Of a stretch of 64,000 bases of DNA, positions 1 to 10,932 are shown in pieces. The DNA comes from Reichenbachiella versicolor (GTDB lineage Bacteria > Bacteroidota > Bacteroidia > Cytophagales > Cyclobacteriaceae): assembly GCF_003171675.1 (NCBI RefSeq), contig NZ_QFZQ01000001.1:744001-808000 (forward strand), read 5' to 3'. Every line of letters begins with the position of its first letter. The first letter of the stretch is position 1. The translations under genes and the position numbers were made by a program. Under the pieces are notes generated by a model. The model saw nothing but the letters and a program-made list of their open reading frames with translations, did not search any database and was not told the origin of the DNA.

Positions 1-197
1 GGGCTCCTATTTTTAAACAAAATAAAACGCACATTTCTAGTGCTTTAGAAGCGTATATAGATAATTTAGCGCGATTTAAAAAGATGATTGATGCTAGCGA
101 TGAGGTTGATTTAATCAAAACTATGCGCGAAGCAAATGATATTAGAAGGGTCTTAGACGGTATTAACGGTAAGGCAAAAAATAAACAATTGGTATAA
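1..197 (+). CDS. tyrA: Prephenate dehydrogenase, C-terminal end (partial)
   Basis: An open frame runs in from the left edge and stops with TAA at 195-197, giving about 64 residues. The helical tail, with ISSALEAYIDNLARFKKMI and then MREANDIRRVLDGI, resembles the C-terminal dimerisation end of prephenate dehydrogenases of Bacteroidota. That enzyme converts prephenate to hydroxyphenylpyruvate in tyrosine synthesis. The next gene, only 18 bases downstream, makes DAHP and prephenate, which fits an aromatic amino acid operon. The catalytic NAD domain lies outside the window, so the name rests on the tail and the context. Confidence 0.7.
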   Translation, partial: APIFKQNKTHISSALEAYIDNLARFKKMIDASDEVDLIKTMREANDIRRVLDGINGKAKNKQLV

Positions 198-215
198 CGG
201 GAATTTTTTATAAAC

Positions 216-1310
216 ATGAAGATTGATTTGAATTTGACTCCAATGGATCAATGGATCGAAGGTGTAAAGTTGCCTTTGATAATTGGTGGTCCATGTAGTG
301 CGGAGAGTGAAGAGCAGGTTTGTGCAACTGCTAAACTGATAAAAGAGCATACAGATATTCAGATTTTAAGATCTGGAATTTGGAAGCCAAGAACTAGACC
401 TGGTAGTTTCGAAGGTATCGGAGTAAAAGGCTTACAATGGTTGAACAAGGCTAAAGAAGAAACTGGTCTTTTGACTGCTACAGAAGTAGCTACACCTGAA
501 CATGTCGAGTTGGCTTTGAAATATGAAATTGACATATTATGGGTTGGAGCTAGAACTACTGTAAACCCTTTTTCTGTTCAGGCAGTTGCTGACGCTTTAA
601 AAGGCGTTGATGTTCCAGTATTAGTAAAAAATCCTATTAACCCAGATTTAGCACTTTGGATTGGTGCATTGGAAAGAATTAATGGTGCTGGCGTTACTAA
701 GTTAGGAGGGATTCACAGAGGTTTCTCTGCTGCAACAGGTTCTAAATATAGAAATGATCCTACTTGGAGTATTGCTATCGAGTTGAAAAGATTAATTCCA
801 GATTTACCAATTGTATGTGATCCATCTCATATTGCAGGTAATAGAGATTTGATTGAGCCTATTACTCAAAAGGCATTTGATCTTCAAATGGAAGGTGTAA
901 TGATTGAGTCTCACTTGGACCCAGATAATGCTCTTTCTGATGCTAAGCAGCAAATTACTCCTCAAAGACTAGGAGAGATTTTGAATGATGTAGTGATTAG
1001 ACATGGTGAATCTGATAACACTGATTTCGAAATTAAATTGAAAGAATTGAGAAGCGATATCGATAAGATTGATGCTGAGTTGATCGAAACATTGGCTCAA
1101 AGAATGAAGATCGCTGAGAAAATCGCTGAGCACAAGAAGGATAATGAAATCACTATTCTACAGCCAGGTAGATATGATGAAATCATGGAGAATAGAGTTG
1201 CTCAAGGTAAAAAGGTAGATTTGAAGGAGTCTTTTGTGCACGATTTGTATGAATTGATTCATGACAATTCTATCAAAAGACAAACAGCCATAATGAATGG
1301 TGAAGGTTAG
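216..1310 (+). CDS. Bifunctional DAHP synthase / chorismate mutase
   Basis: 364 residues. Residues 1-265 form a class I (KdsA/AroG-like) 3-deoxy-7-phosphoheptulonate synthase: GGPCSAES at 24-31 with the metal-binding Cys27, the substrate loop KPRTRPGSFEG, KNPINPDLALW, and CDPSHIAG. Residues 270-355 form an AroQ-type chorismate mutase helix bundle (LRSDIDKIDAELIETLAQRM). The protein therefore performs the first shikimate step and makes prephenate for the upstream dehydrogenase. This order and fusion are known from Bacteroidota. The mutase domain probably also mediates feedback control of the synthase (family knowledge). A strong hairpin terminator follows, so this is the last gene of the operon. 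Confidence 0.95.
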   Translation: MKIDLNLTPMDQWIEGVKLPLIIGGPCSAESEEQVCATAKLIKEHTDIQILRSGIWKPRTRPGSFEGIGVKGLQWLNKAKEETGLLTATEVATPEHVELALKYEIDILWVGARTTVNPFSVQAVADALKGVDVPVLVKNPINPDLALWIGALERINGAGVTKLGGIHRGFSAATGSKYRNDPTWSIAIELKRLIPDLPIVCDPSHIAGNRDLIEPITQKAFDLQMEGVMIESHLDPDNALSDAKQQITPQRLGEILNDVVIRHGESDNTDFEIKLKELRSDIDKIDAELIETLAQRMKIAEKIAEHKKDNEITILQPGRYDEIMENRVAQGKKVDLKESFVHDLYELIHDNSIKRQTAIMNGEG

Positions 1311-1334
1311 TAGTAAATGAAAATGGCATTTTTA

Positions 1335-1367
1335 AAAGTCTGACTCTTTGAGAGTCAGACTTTTTTG
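1335..1367 (+). terminator. Rho-independent terminator of the aromatic operon
   Basis: The stem AAAGTCTGACTC pairs with GAGTCAGACTTT around a 4-5 base loop and is followed by a run of T. It lies 25 bases after the stop of the DAHPS-CM gene. Confidence 0.9.
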
Positions 1368-1389
1368 TGTAATACTACTAGTTATAGTT

Positions 1390-1418
1390 TTGTTTTGATG
1401 TACAAATCACTAAGTTTG
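1390..1418 (+). promoter_or_regulatory. Bacteroidota-type promoter (TTG-N18-TAAGTTTG)
   Basis: TTG at 1390-1392, an 18-base spacer, then TAAGTTTG at 1411-1418 match the -33/-7 consensus of the Bacteroidota primary sigma factor. The expected start of transcription is a few bases downstream, about 20 bases before the ATG of the basic protein gene. Confidence 0.65.
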
Positions 1419-1443
1419 CACACCAAAATTTAAAGGCGGAACG

Positions 1444-1719
1444 ATGGCTGTAACAAGATTAAAAAGAAAAGGAAGAAGAAATAAAGTAGTTGCTAAAAGT
1501 AAATTGGCTAACATCCAAAGACTTAGTGCATCTCCAGTGATAAAAAATGTAGATGTAGAGGCAATCAAAGAAGAATTTAAAAAGAATGCTTCTAAAGCTG
1601 CGCCTAAAGCAGAGAAGAAAGAAGTAAAAGAGGAACCAAAGGCTGAGAAAGCTGCTCCAAAAAAGAAAGCCACTCCTAAGGCTAAAAAAGAGGAAGAAGC
1701 CAAAAAAGAAGAAAAATAA
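1444..1719 (+). CDS. Small Lys/Ala/Glu-rich basic protein
   Basis: 91 residues. The N-terminus MAVTRLKRKGRRNKVVAKS is strongly basic. The middle, SASPVIKNVDVEAIKEEF, is ordinary sequence and the rest is a low-complexity tail of K, A, P and E, as in histone H1-like or ribosome-associated proteins. I believe similar short proteins with this N-terminus occur in related bacteria, but I cannot give a function. It is monocistronic, with its own promoter and a strong terminator. Nucleic-acid binding is an inference from charge alone. Confidence 0.8.
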   Translation: MAVTRLKRKGRRNKVVAKSKLANIQRLSASPVIKNVDVEAIKEEFKKNASKAAPKAEKKEVKEEPKAEKAAPKKKATPKAKKEEEAKKEEK

Positions 1720-1744
1720 TAAGCATCCGCTTACACTCATGAAG

Positions 1745-1775
1745 GGCTGTTTCGATTCGAGACAGCCTTTTTTGT
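1745..1775 (+). terminator. Rho-independent terminator after the basic protein gene
   Basis: A 10-bp stem (GGCTGTTTCG with CGAGACAGCC, one G.U pair) around a 3-base loop is followed by six T. Confidence 0.92.
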
Positions 1776-1820
1776 TTTATACTATTTTGTTATAGCTAAT
1801 TATTGATTTATCTGTAAACA

Positions 1821-1854
1821 AAAAGCCCGTTCCGAGTTATTCGGAACGGGCTTT
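1821..1854 (-). terminator. Terminator of gyrB
   Basis: AAAGCCCGTTCCGA pairs with TCGGAACGGGCTTT around a 4-6 base loop. Read on the minus strand it ends in a T-rich run and lies 25 bases beyond the gyrB stop. The symmetry suggests it may also stop leftover rightward transcription. Confidence 0.9.
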
Positions 1855-1878
1855 AGTCTTTTTGACTCTTTAGTAGTT

Positions 1879-3846
<1,968 letters not shown>

Positions 3847-4089
3847 TTATGCTTCGTCATGTAGAGTTCTTTGAGTAAATAACATGTCATAGTTAAAACT
3901 ATTAACATGCTCAAGAACAGATGCATGATCATCATATAAAATCTTTCAAATCTAATCAAAATAGGTTCGATCATAAGCTTAATATTAGGATAATTTATAC
4001 GTCATCTAGCACTATAGAGTAAGTCTGAAAATTGTTAATGGTTTTACTTGATTAAATTGCGTTTCATTGTAATTAAAAAATAAGAATAC

Positions 4090-5115
4090 GTGTCTCAATC
4101 ACCTATTTTGAAGGATATATCCCTTCAGCCATATAATACATTTGGACTAGATGTCAAGGCCAATTATTTCTTGGAGTTTACTAGTTTGGAAGAATTGAAA
4201 TTTGGACTCAATTGGTCAAAGGATAATTCAGTAGAAAACTTCATCTTAGGAGGAGGCTCTAATATTTTATTGACTACAGATTTAGACTTCTTAGTAATGA
4301 AAAATTCTTTGTCAGGTATAGGGCAGATAAAAGAAGATAAGGAGCATGTATGGGTCAAAGCACAAGGTGGAGAAATTTGGCATGACTTTGTTATGTATTG
4401 TATTGATCAAGGCTGGGGAGGAATAGAGAATTTATCTTTAATTCCAGGTTCTGTGGGTGCTGCACCAATGCAAAATATAGGTGCCTATGGAGTAGAAATA
4501 AAAGATGTTTTTGATTCTCTTGAGGCTCTTAATATAGAGACTGAACAGACTGAAGTTTTTGAAGCAAAAGCTTGTCAATTTGGATATAGAGAAAGTGTAT
4601 TTAAAAGAGCGTTAAAAGGGAAGTATGTGATTACGTCGATGACATTGAAACTTAGTAAACAGCCAAGAATTAGTGTTTCATATGGAGCTATTGAGGAAGT
4701 GTTGAAATCTCATGACATAACTGAACCTACCATCAAAGATGTAAGCAATGCGGTAATTGAAATTCGTCAATCAAAACTTCCAGATCCAACTAAGATCGGT
4801 AATTCTGGGAGCTTTTTTAAGAATCCAGTGATTCCTGAAAACCAGTTTGAACAATTGAAAATTAAACATCCAAATATTCCTTCATATTCTCAATCTTCAG
4901 GAGACGTTAAAGTGCCAGCAGGTTGGTTGATAGATCAAGCAGGTTGGAAAGGCTACAGGAGAGGTGATATTGGTGTTCATGATAAACAGGCATTGGTCTT
5001 AGTAAATCATGGTGGTGGAAATGGTAGTGAAATCCGTCAATTGTCTGAAGATATAAAAGCATCTATCAAGGAGCAGTTTGGAATCACTCTTGAGACAGAA
5101 GTGAACTTATACTGA
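4090..5115 (+). CDS. murB: UDP-N-acetylmuramate dehydrogenase
   Basis: 341 residues with a GTG start; no ATG lies in a better place. FAD-binding elements are NTFGL at 16-20, GGGSNIL at 54-60 and PGSVGAAPMQNIGAYG near 119-134. GYRES at 166-170 and GNSGSFFKNP at 237-246, with catalytic Ser241, identify MurB. The length and the C-terminal LIDQAGWKGYRRGDIG match the type I (E. coli-like) enzyme. It reduces UDP-GlcNAc-enolpyruvate to UDP-MurNAc in the cytoplasm for peptidoglycan synthesis. One base separates its stop from the next ATG, so the two genes are co-transcribed. Confidence 0.97.
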   Translation: MSQSPILKDISLQPYNTFGLDVKANYFLEFTSLEELKFGLNWSKDNSVENFILGGGSNILLTTDLDFLVMKNSLSGIGQIKEDKEHVWVKAQGGEIWHDFVMYCIDQGWGGIENLSLIPGSVGAAPMQNIGAYGVEIKDVFDSLEALNIETEQTEVFEAKACQFGYRESVFKRALKGKYVITSMTLKLSKQPRISVSYGAIEEVLKSHDITEPTIKDVSNAVIEIRQSKLPDPTKIGNSGSFFKNPVIPENQFEQLKIKHPNIPSYSQSSGDVKVPAGWLIDQAGWKGYRRGDIGVHDKQALVLVNHGGGNGSEIRQLSEDIKASIKEQFGITLETEVNLY

Positions 5116-5116
5116 T

Positions 5117-5914
5117 ATGATAAACTTAAAGGATTACTGGGTATTAGTAACTGGAGCATCATCTGGTTTGGGAGAGTCTATAGCCTTTGAATTGGCCTCT
5201 AGATATCAGGCTAACTTAGTATTAGTAGCGAGGAGGGAAGAGAAGTTGGAGGCTCTAAAAAACAAAATTGAAGAAGCAGCGGATGTTGAGATTAAGTTGA
5301 TATCTGCGGATTTGAGTGAGGCGAAACAAATCGATGAAGTAATCAAAGAGTGTTTGAATCTCAAAAACTTCTATGGCGCGGTATTGAATGCAGGGATGAC
5401 TTATTTAGGTAAGTATGTAAAGCAACCTTTGGATAGTCAACAATCAATTATTCAGCTCAATATTCAAAGTTCAGTGCAGTTGACTGATGCTTTCGTAAAA
5501 CATTTTGAACTGTCTGGTGATACTGGTAGACTTATGGTCATTTCTAGTTTGGCGGCAAAAGTACCAGCTCCCTATCAGTCTATTTATTCAGGGACAAAGG
5601 CATTTCTAACTAATTTTTACCATAGCTTAAAGCATGAGTTAAGAAACAAGAAACTAAAGCTATCAGTTTTTAGCCCTGGGGGAATCAAAACAGAAATGAC
5701 CGATGCTGATGGGTTCCAAGATATGGAGAAGTTTCTAATGCCAGTCAATGAAGCAGCTGCATTAGCTGTAACCACTTTTATAAAAGGTAGTCATGATTTT
5801 ATCCCAGGTATAGGTAATAGAATAGGTATTGGTGCTCTTTCATTGTTTCCAACTAGAATATTCTCAAAGGTGATGGGAGGGAAGTATTTAAAATCTATCG
5901 AGAAAAACAAATGA
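5117..5914 (+). CDS. Short-chain dehydrogenase/reductase (classical SDR)
   Basis: 265 residues. TGASSGLG at 12-19 is the nucleotide-binding loop, ARR at 38-40 suggests NADP preference, NAG lies at 91-93, and the active site is Ser144, Tyr157 and Lys161 (YSGTK). The PGGIKTEM element follows. The last 60 residues resemble the DltE/DHRS7-like branch, where lipids or alcohols are common substrates, but the substrate cannot be read from the sequence. It is coupled to murB by a one-base gap, which may only reflect co-expression. Confidence 0.9.
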   Translation: MINLKDYWVLVTGASSGLGESIAFELASRYQANLVLVARREEKLEALKNKIEEAADVEIKLISADLSEAKQIDEVIKECLNLKNFYGAVLNAGMTYLGKYVKQPLDSQQSIIQLNIQSSVQLTDAFVKHFELSGDTGRLMVISSLAAKVPAPYQSIYSGTKAFLTNFYHSLKHELRNKKLKLSVFSPGGIKTEMTDADGFQDMEKFLMPVNEAAALAVTTFIKGSHDFIPGIGNRIGIGALSLFPTRIFSKVMGGKYLKSIEKNK

Positions 5915-5971
5915 AAGATATAGCAGCTCGGATTGTTAAAAGTTAAGAGTGTGACTATTAATGTTTCAATT

Positions 5972-6006
5972 CGATGTCGTAGGGTTTCTTGTAAGACATC
6001 GGTTTT
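5972..6006 (+). terminator. Probable terminator after the murB-SDR pair
   Basis: CGATGTC at 5972-5978 pairs with GACATCG at 5995-6001, and GTTTTAT follows. The loop is long (16 bases), so confidence is moderate. Confidence 0.55.
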
Positions 6007-6078
6007 ATAAAAATTGTGGTTGGTTGCGTGAATAGTTCTATAAAAACTTAATTTGTGAACAAATCATTAAACACAATT

Positions 6079-7890
6079 ATGAAACTCATTACTTCTATTA
6101 CCATCCTTGCCTGTTACTTTCTATTGCTTTCTTGTACTTCTGTAGAGAAAGCTCCGACTCCCGAGCAAATTGAACTTGAATCTAAACGAGCCAATGATTT
6201 TTTTGAAAAGTCATTTAATCAGTTGCTAGATCGAACACCTTCATGGCAGTCTTATCTGGGAATTAAAACTGACTATGACAAATGGGATGATATTTCTCAA
6301 GAAAATGCTCTTAAGGAAATCGAAATAGCAAAAGAACAACTTCAATATCTATTAGATTCTATCAATCCCAAGTTATTAGATAAACAAACAGGTATTAGCT
6401 ACCGATTGTTTAAAGAGAATATGGAGAATCAGATAGCAGATTATAAATGGAGGTTACATGATTATCCAGTAAATCAAATGTTTGGAGTTCACTCCGGAAC
6501 ACCAGCTTTCTTAATCAATATACATCAAGTGTCAGATTCTAGTGATGCCGTGGCCTACATAGAGAGGTTAAAAGGAATAAAACCATATTTCAAACAGTTA
6601 ATTGATGGGTTAAAGCTAAGGGAAGACAATGGAATAGTACCTCCTAAGTTTGTATTCCCTAGAGTAATAGACGATAGTAAAAACGTTATTAGTGGAAAAC
6701 CTTTTGAAGGTGAAGGGACAAATGCTTTGCTTGAGGACTTTACTAGAAAAGTGAATGGAATCGAATTGATGGATGAAACCAAAGAAGCTTTAATAGCTGA
6801 GGCAGAGGCAGCCTTGATGAATTCCGTAAAACCTGCTTATGATGAGTTAATTACCTTTCTTATTAATCAGGAGAAAAGAGCTACTACAGATGATGGTGTT
6901 TGGAAGATGCCAGAAGGGGATGCCTTTTATGCTAATGCTTTGAAACGTACGACTACCACGGATATGACCGCAGAAGAGATTCATGAAATAGGTCTTAAAG
7001 AGGTCGCTAGAATACATGATGAAATGAGAGCGATCATGAAGCAAGTAGAGTTCGAAGGTACTTTGCAAGAGTTTTTTGTATTCATGAGAGACGATGAACA
7101 GTTTTATTATCCAGATACAGAAGAGGGTAAGAAAGCGTATTTGGACAGTGCTGTTGTCATCATAGATGACATGAAAAAGGAGTTGGATTCATTGTTTATC
7201 ACAAAGCCAAAGGCCGATATTATAGTAAAACGTGTTGAGGCATTTAGAGAGAAATCAGCAGGAACTGCTTTTTATCAATCTCCAGCGCCTGATGGATCCC
7301 GACCAGGAACGTATTATGCCAATTTATATGATATGACTAATATGCCTAAGTATGAAATGGAGGCTTTGGCATATCATGAAGGAATTCCGGGTCACCATAT
7401 GGAGAGAACAATCTCTCAAGAGTTACAGGGTATTCCTGAGTTTAGAAAATATGGTGGATATACAGCTTATGTTGAAGGATGGGGACTTTATTGTGAACTC
7501 GTTCCAAAAGAAATCGGGAAGTATTCAAATCCATACTCAGACTTTGGAAGATTAGCTATGGAGCTATGGAGAGCTTGTCGTTTAGTGGTAGATACTGGTA
7601 TTCATTTGAAAAAATGGACTAGAGAAGAGGGGATTAAATATTATCAGGAAAACACCTCTGCTAGTGAAAAGCAGTGTATTAAAATGGTTGAACGTCATAT
7701 AGTAATGGCTTCTCAGGCTACTGCATATAAAGTGGGTATGTTGAAAATCTTAGAATTGAGAGCTAAAGCCAAAGAACAAATGGGAAGTAAGTTCGATATT
7801 AGAGAGTTTCACGATGTAGTCTTGACAAGTGGAGCAGTTCCTTTGAATATTTTAGAGTCTCTTGTAGACGATTACATTAGCTCAAAATAA
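6079..7890 (+). CDS. DUF885 family lipoprotein, putative zinc peptidase
   Basis: 603 residues from the ATG at 6079. A GTG eight codons upstream is possible, but the ATG gives a cleaner signal peptide. Residues 1-18 form a lipoprotein signal ending in the lipobox LLSC, so the protein is probably anchored in a membrane facing the periplasm or outside. The rest is a DUF885 domain. HEGIPGHHME near residues 433-442 is a HExxxGHH-like metal site, and YVEGWGLYCE near 460 supplies further ligand residues. Members are suspected gluzincin-type peptidases; the substrate is unknown. It is monocistronic with a perfect downstream terminator. Confidence 0.9.
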   Translation: MKLITSITILACYFLLLSCTSVEKAPTPEQIELESKRANDFFEKSFNQLLDRTPSWQSYLGIKTDYDKWDDISQENALKEIEIAKEQLQYLLDSINPKLLDKQTGISYRLFKENMENQIADYKWRLHDYPVNQMFGVHSGTPAFLINIHQVSDSSDAVAYIERLKGIKPYFKQLIDGLKLREDNGIVPPKFVFPRVIDDSKNVISGKPFEGEGTNALLEDFTRKVNGIELMDETKEALIAEAEAALMNSVKPAYDELITFLINQEKRATTDDGVWKMPEGDAFYANALKRTTTTDMTAEEIHEIGLKEVARIHDEMRAIMKQVEFEGTLQEFFVFMRDDEQFYYPDTEEGKKAYLDSAVVIIDDMKKELDSLFITKPKADIIVKRVEAFREKSAGTAFYQSPAPDGSRPGTYYANLYDMTNMPKYEMEALAYHEGIPGHHMERTISQELQGIPEFRKYGGYTAYVEGWGLYCELVPKEIGKYSNPYSDFGRLAMELWRACRLVVDTGIHLKKWTREEGIKYYQENTSASEKQCIKMVERHIVMASQATAYKVGMLKILELRAKAKEQMGSKFDIREFHDVVLTSGAVPLNILESLVDDYISSK

Positions 7891-7922
7891 TTAGGCTTTT
7901 AGTCAATTTAGACTAGCTATGG

Positions 7923-7966
7923 GTGATAGTGAAATGTTGAATATATGTTTCACTATCACTTTTTAT
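7923..7966 (+). terminator. Terminator of the DUF885 gene
   Basis: GTGATAGTGAAA at 7923-7934 pairs perfectly with TTTCACTATCAC at 7948-7959 and is followed by TTTTTAT. Confidence 0.9.
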
Positions 7967-7985
7967 AAATAGAACTTACTGCAAA

Positions 7986-9038
7986 TTAATCTTGTAGAAT
8001 ATTACTTACGAATGTTGATTTTAATAACATCCACAGAAGGAAGAATACAATAGCCCATTTCAAATAGATAGGGTAGAAGTCGGTAGTGTCCTTGAATCGA
8101 TTTTCTTTGATCTCCGCTTTTTCGTATTTGTCGATAAGCGAAAACACTTGTTCAAGTGCTTGATTGTCCGAAACTCTAAAGAACTCTCCATGACCTATCT
8201 TGGCTATTTCTCTGAGTGTAGTTTCATTTAAAGAGTTTTCAACATATCTAGGTCTTCCAAAAAAATCTTTGCCGAAAGGTACTTTTCCTTCCTTACCAAT
8301 AGCGATCGTATAGATTTTAATATTATATGCGTCTGCTAACTCTGCGGCTATAATTGGATCAATATTTCCAGCCGTATTATCTCCATCTGAAAGTAGAATT
8401 ATAACCTTAGACTTAGTCTCAGATTCTCTCATACGGTTTGTACCAACCGCTAAAGCACTTCCAATGGCAGTACCGCTCTTTTCAATTAGACCAAAATCTA
8501 TATCATCGATATATGTATTTAATAAGTTGTAGTCTGAAGTTAACGGTGATTTAGAAAATGCTTCACCAGAGAAAACTACTAGCCCGATACGATCTTGGAA
8601 TCGACCTTCGATAAAACTCTTGGCAGTTCGTTTTGCGGCTTCCAGCCTATTAGGTTTGAAGTCTTCGATTTGCATGGACTCAGATATGTCAATCAACAGC
8701 ATGATGTCAATTCCCTCAGTCCATTGTTCTACTTTTTCATTTGTTTTCTGAGGTCTGGCCAGTGCGGTAAGAAGTAGTGCGAAAACAATAAGCAGGATGA
8801 TGTTAGGAATGTGGCGAAGAAGACTTTCTGCGCTCCATTTGATATCTCTCTCCATTAAGGCTACCGAGAGTTTTTGTCCTTGTAGGATAGTATATAGCCA
8901 CCAACCGATTAAAAGTAATGGAATGCCAGCCAAACCATAAAAGGCTATCTTATTTTCCCATTGAAAATTCTGAAGTATAGACCATGAAAACCACTTCAGA
9001 GATACCCAATCAGATGTGTTGCCAAATTGCTCACCCAT
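7986..9038 (-). CDS. batA: VWA domain membrane protein (BatA-like)
   Basis: 350 residues. There are membrane helices near 31-52 and 78-94, a von Willebrand A domain from about 108 to 300, and a C-terminal helix near 324-342. The metal site (MIDAS) is complete: DISES at 117-121, the Thr of SPLTSDY, and SDGDN. This is the Bat/CoxE arrangement in which the VWA domain faces the periplasm and is thought to act with a MoxR ATPase in envelope stress or complex assembly. It is the third gene of a minus-strand operon after the DUF58 protein. No second VWA gene (batB), TPR protein (batC) or moxR is in the window, so the operon is reduced or split. Confidence 0.85.
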   Translation of the reverse strand: MGEQFGNTSDWVSLKWFSWSILQNFQWENKIAFYGLAGIPLLLIGWWLYTILQGQKLSVALMERDIKWSAESLLRHIPNIILLIVFALLLTALARPQKTNEKVEQWTEGIDIMLLIDISESMQIEDFKPNRLEAAKRTAKSFIEGRFQDRIGLVVFSGEAFSKSPLTSDYNLLNTYIDDIDFGLIEKSGTAIGSALAVGTNRMRESETKSKVIILLSDGDNTAGNIDPIIAAELADAYNIKIYTIAIGKEGKVPFGKDFFGRPRYVENSLNETTLREIAKIGHGEFFRVSDNQALEQVFSLIDKYEKAEIKENRFKDTTDFYPIYLKWAIVFFLLWMLLKSTFVSNILQD

Positions 9039-9102
9039 TTCGTATTTGTTTATTGTTTTCCTATTGCCAGTTGTAAGGAGTTAAACATGTTCTTGATATA
9101 AT

Positions 9103-9139
9103 AATGAGTTAAAATCAATTAGACTGATTTTAACTCATT
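9103..9139 (-). other. Hairpin across the stop codon between two Bat-operon genes
   Basis: AATGAGTTAAAATCA at 9103-9117 pairs perfectly over 15 bases with 9125-9139, around a 7-base loop. The upstream gene ends at 9119 inside the loop, so half of the stem is coding sequence. No convincing T-run follows on the minus strand. An RNA-processing or stability element, or a partial terminator, between DUF58/BatD-like and BatA expression is possible. Confidence 0.6.
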
Positions 9140-10012
9140 TACTTTCTCTTGATACTTGTTCGCAGTGAAATCTTCTAATGATTCGAAATTTTTATGAATT
9201 TCTTCTAATGTGACATTGCTATAAATAGCCCTATCTATGTTTTTGAGCGTGTCGATAAGTAAAGATTCATAACCAACTCTTTCAATTTCTTTAGATGTGT
9301 ACTTAGTGAAAGGTTTATCCTCTAGTTTCTCCATATAGGTCTTCCAAACAATCAATACTTCTTCTATCAATGTCTTATCAGATTGGTTTTTTCGAATATT
9401 TGAAATTCCGATCTCCAGATTGATAGAGAACCTTTCAAAGTCTTTTTTCATTCGATATAGTTTAATCCTCATTTTTATCTTCTTGCCGAAGAGAATTGCT
9501 GCTCCTATTATTAATACTGCGAAAATTCCGAGACCAATCATCAAGTATGGGTAATTAAAATCATAATCCACATCGAAGTAGTCTACATTCTTTATTAGAC
9601 TCAATGAGTCTGGAACTTGAGCCACATATTGAACTAGAATGACCGAATCCAAATTGGACATTATTTCAACACTATCAGCACCGTTGAGTATATAAATAGG
9701 AAGTTGTAGGCTCTGAATAGGATCGATTTCAAAAGTAGAAATACCGTATACTACGCTATCAGTAGCCATAGTACTGTCTACCGTCGTTTCGAAATACTTC
9801 TTACTATAGAATTCGAAAGATCCAAAACTGTATGTAGAGTCTGGATATATAATTTGCAGCCTTTTAGGATACTTAACAGTAAGTGCATAGCCAATTTCTT
9901 GACCTATTTTGATACTGTCGGACAAGAATTCTCCACGAGGCTTGATTTCTTGAGCCCTTAATTGGGAAATCCCTAATACGAAAATGATGATGGCTAAAAG
10001 TCGTTTATCCAC
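9119..10012 (-). CDS. BatD/DUF4381-like membrane protein
   Basis: 297 residues. A signal peptide (1-20, ending RAQ) is followed by a beta-rich outer region of about 130 residues. One membrane helix lies near 153-172 (YLMIGLGIFAVLIIGAAIL), and a basic, helical cytoplasmic part of about 120 residues follows. This layout, between a DUF58 gene and a VWA gene, matches the oxygen-tolerance BatD or DUF4381 partners of MoxR-type operons. The assignment is from layout and position rather than a sharp motif. It overlaps the DUF58 gene by 8 bases. Confidence 0.75.
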   Translation of the reverse strand: MDKRLLAIIIFVLGISQLRAQEIKPRGEFLSDSIKIGQEIGYALTVKYPKRLQIIYPDSTYSFGSFEFYSKKYFETTVDSTMATDSVVYGISTFEIDPIQSLQLPIYILNGADSVEIMSNLDSVILVQYVAQVPDSLSLIKNVDYFDVDYDFNYPYLMIGLGIFAVLIIGAAILFGKKIKMRIKLYRMKKDFERFSINLEIGISNIRKNQSDKTLIEEVLIVWKTYMEKLEDKPFTKYTSKEIERVGYESLLIDTLKNIDRAIYSNVTLEEIHKNFESLEDFTANKYQEKVNELKSV

Positions 10013-10883
10013 TTTTTCTAACCTTGTTTCTGATTTTAAATAATTTAATCAACTTCGGAACATAGTCCTCAGCAGTATTGATATTGAGGTAGTCAGCCCC
10101 ATTTCTCCTACAAAATCCTTCTAAATCGACTTGCTTATTGCCAAACGAGTTATCAAGTTTCTGTCGGAAAGATTTAGAATTAGTGTTTTTCCAGAAAGTC
10201 TTTCCTGATTCTTTATCAATCATCGGGATAATACCCAGTTTTGGGAAAGAAGTTTCTCTAATGTCACTAAGATGTATGACTACCAAATCGTGATATCTGG
10301 CTAGCCCTTTCAAGTCATGTTCATAGTTTTCATCAATGAAGTCGGAGATCATGATGATCACACTTTTCTTCTTGAACATACCAAGAGCAAACTTGACAGC
10401 AGCACTAATGTTGGTTCTTTTTGATTTGGGCTTTAGTTTAAAGATTTCGTTGACAATCTGAAATGAATGCTTCATTCCTTTGCCGGGTTTGACATATTTT
10501 TCTTTCTGATCAGAAAAACAGATTAGCCCTACCTGACTGTTTTCTTTCAAAGCAGACGTAGCCAATAGTGCACATATCTCCTTGCTGACGTCTATTTTTT
10601 GTTGTCCTTTGGCTCCTATTTCTTGAGAAGCACTGACATCTAGCATGAAAAATACGCTTTGCTCTTTCTCTTCTTTGAAAGTCTTGACAAAAGTTCCATG
10701 ACCTTTTGCTGATACATTCCAGTCGATCGTTCGGATATCATCTCCATAGGCGTATTGACGAACGTCATCGAATTCCAATCCAGAGCCCTTGAAAATAGAG
10801 TGAAAGTCACCTTGCATCTGAGAATTAATGGCCTTTCTGATTCTTATCTCGTATTTTCTTAACTTTTTGAGGATGTCCTTCAT
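10005..10883 (-). CDS. DUF58 domain protein
   Basis: 292 residues, no signal peptide or membrane segment. The DUF58 signature is plain: GSGLEFDDVRQYAYGDDIR from residue 33, then TIDWNVSAK. A VWA-like fold follows, with FFMLDVSASQ (the DxSxS metal motif is kept) and a second strand ending MISDFID. DUF58 proteins act with MoxR AAA ATPases, and here the gene starts a three-gene operon with BatD-like and BatA-like proteins. The usual upstream moxR is missing: the next gene is divergent. Confidence 0.93.
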   Translation of the reverse strand: MKDILKKLRKYEIRIRKAINSQMQGDFHSIFKGSGLEFDDVRQYAYGDDIRTIDWNVSAKGHGTFVKTFKEEKEQSVFFMLDVSASQEIGAKGQQKIDVSKEICALLATSALKENSQVGLICFSDQKEKYVKPGKGMKHSFQIVNEIFKLKPKSKRTNISAAVKFALGMFKKKSVIIMISDFIDENYEHDLKGLARYHDLVVIHLSDIRETSFPKLGIIPMIDKESGKTFWKNTNSKSFRQKLDNSFGNKQVDLEGFCRRNGADYLNINTAEDYVPKLIKLFKIRNKVRKSG

Positions 10884-10932
10884 TCCTTGTACTTTTGAAT
10901 CCGTAAAATTATTCTTTTACAGAACTTTTCAA

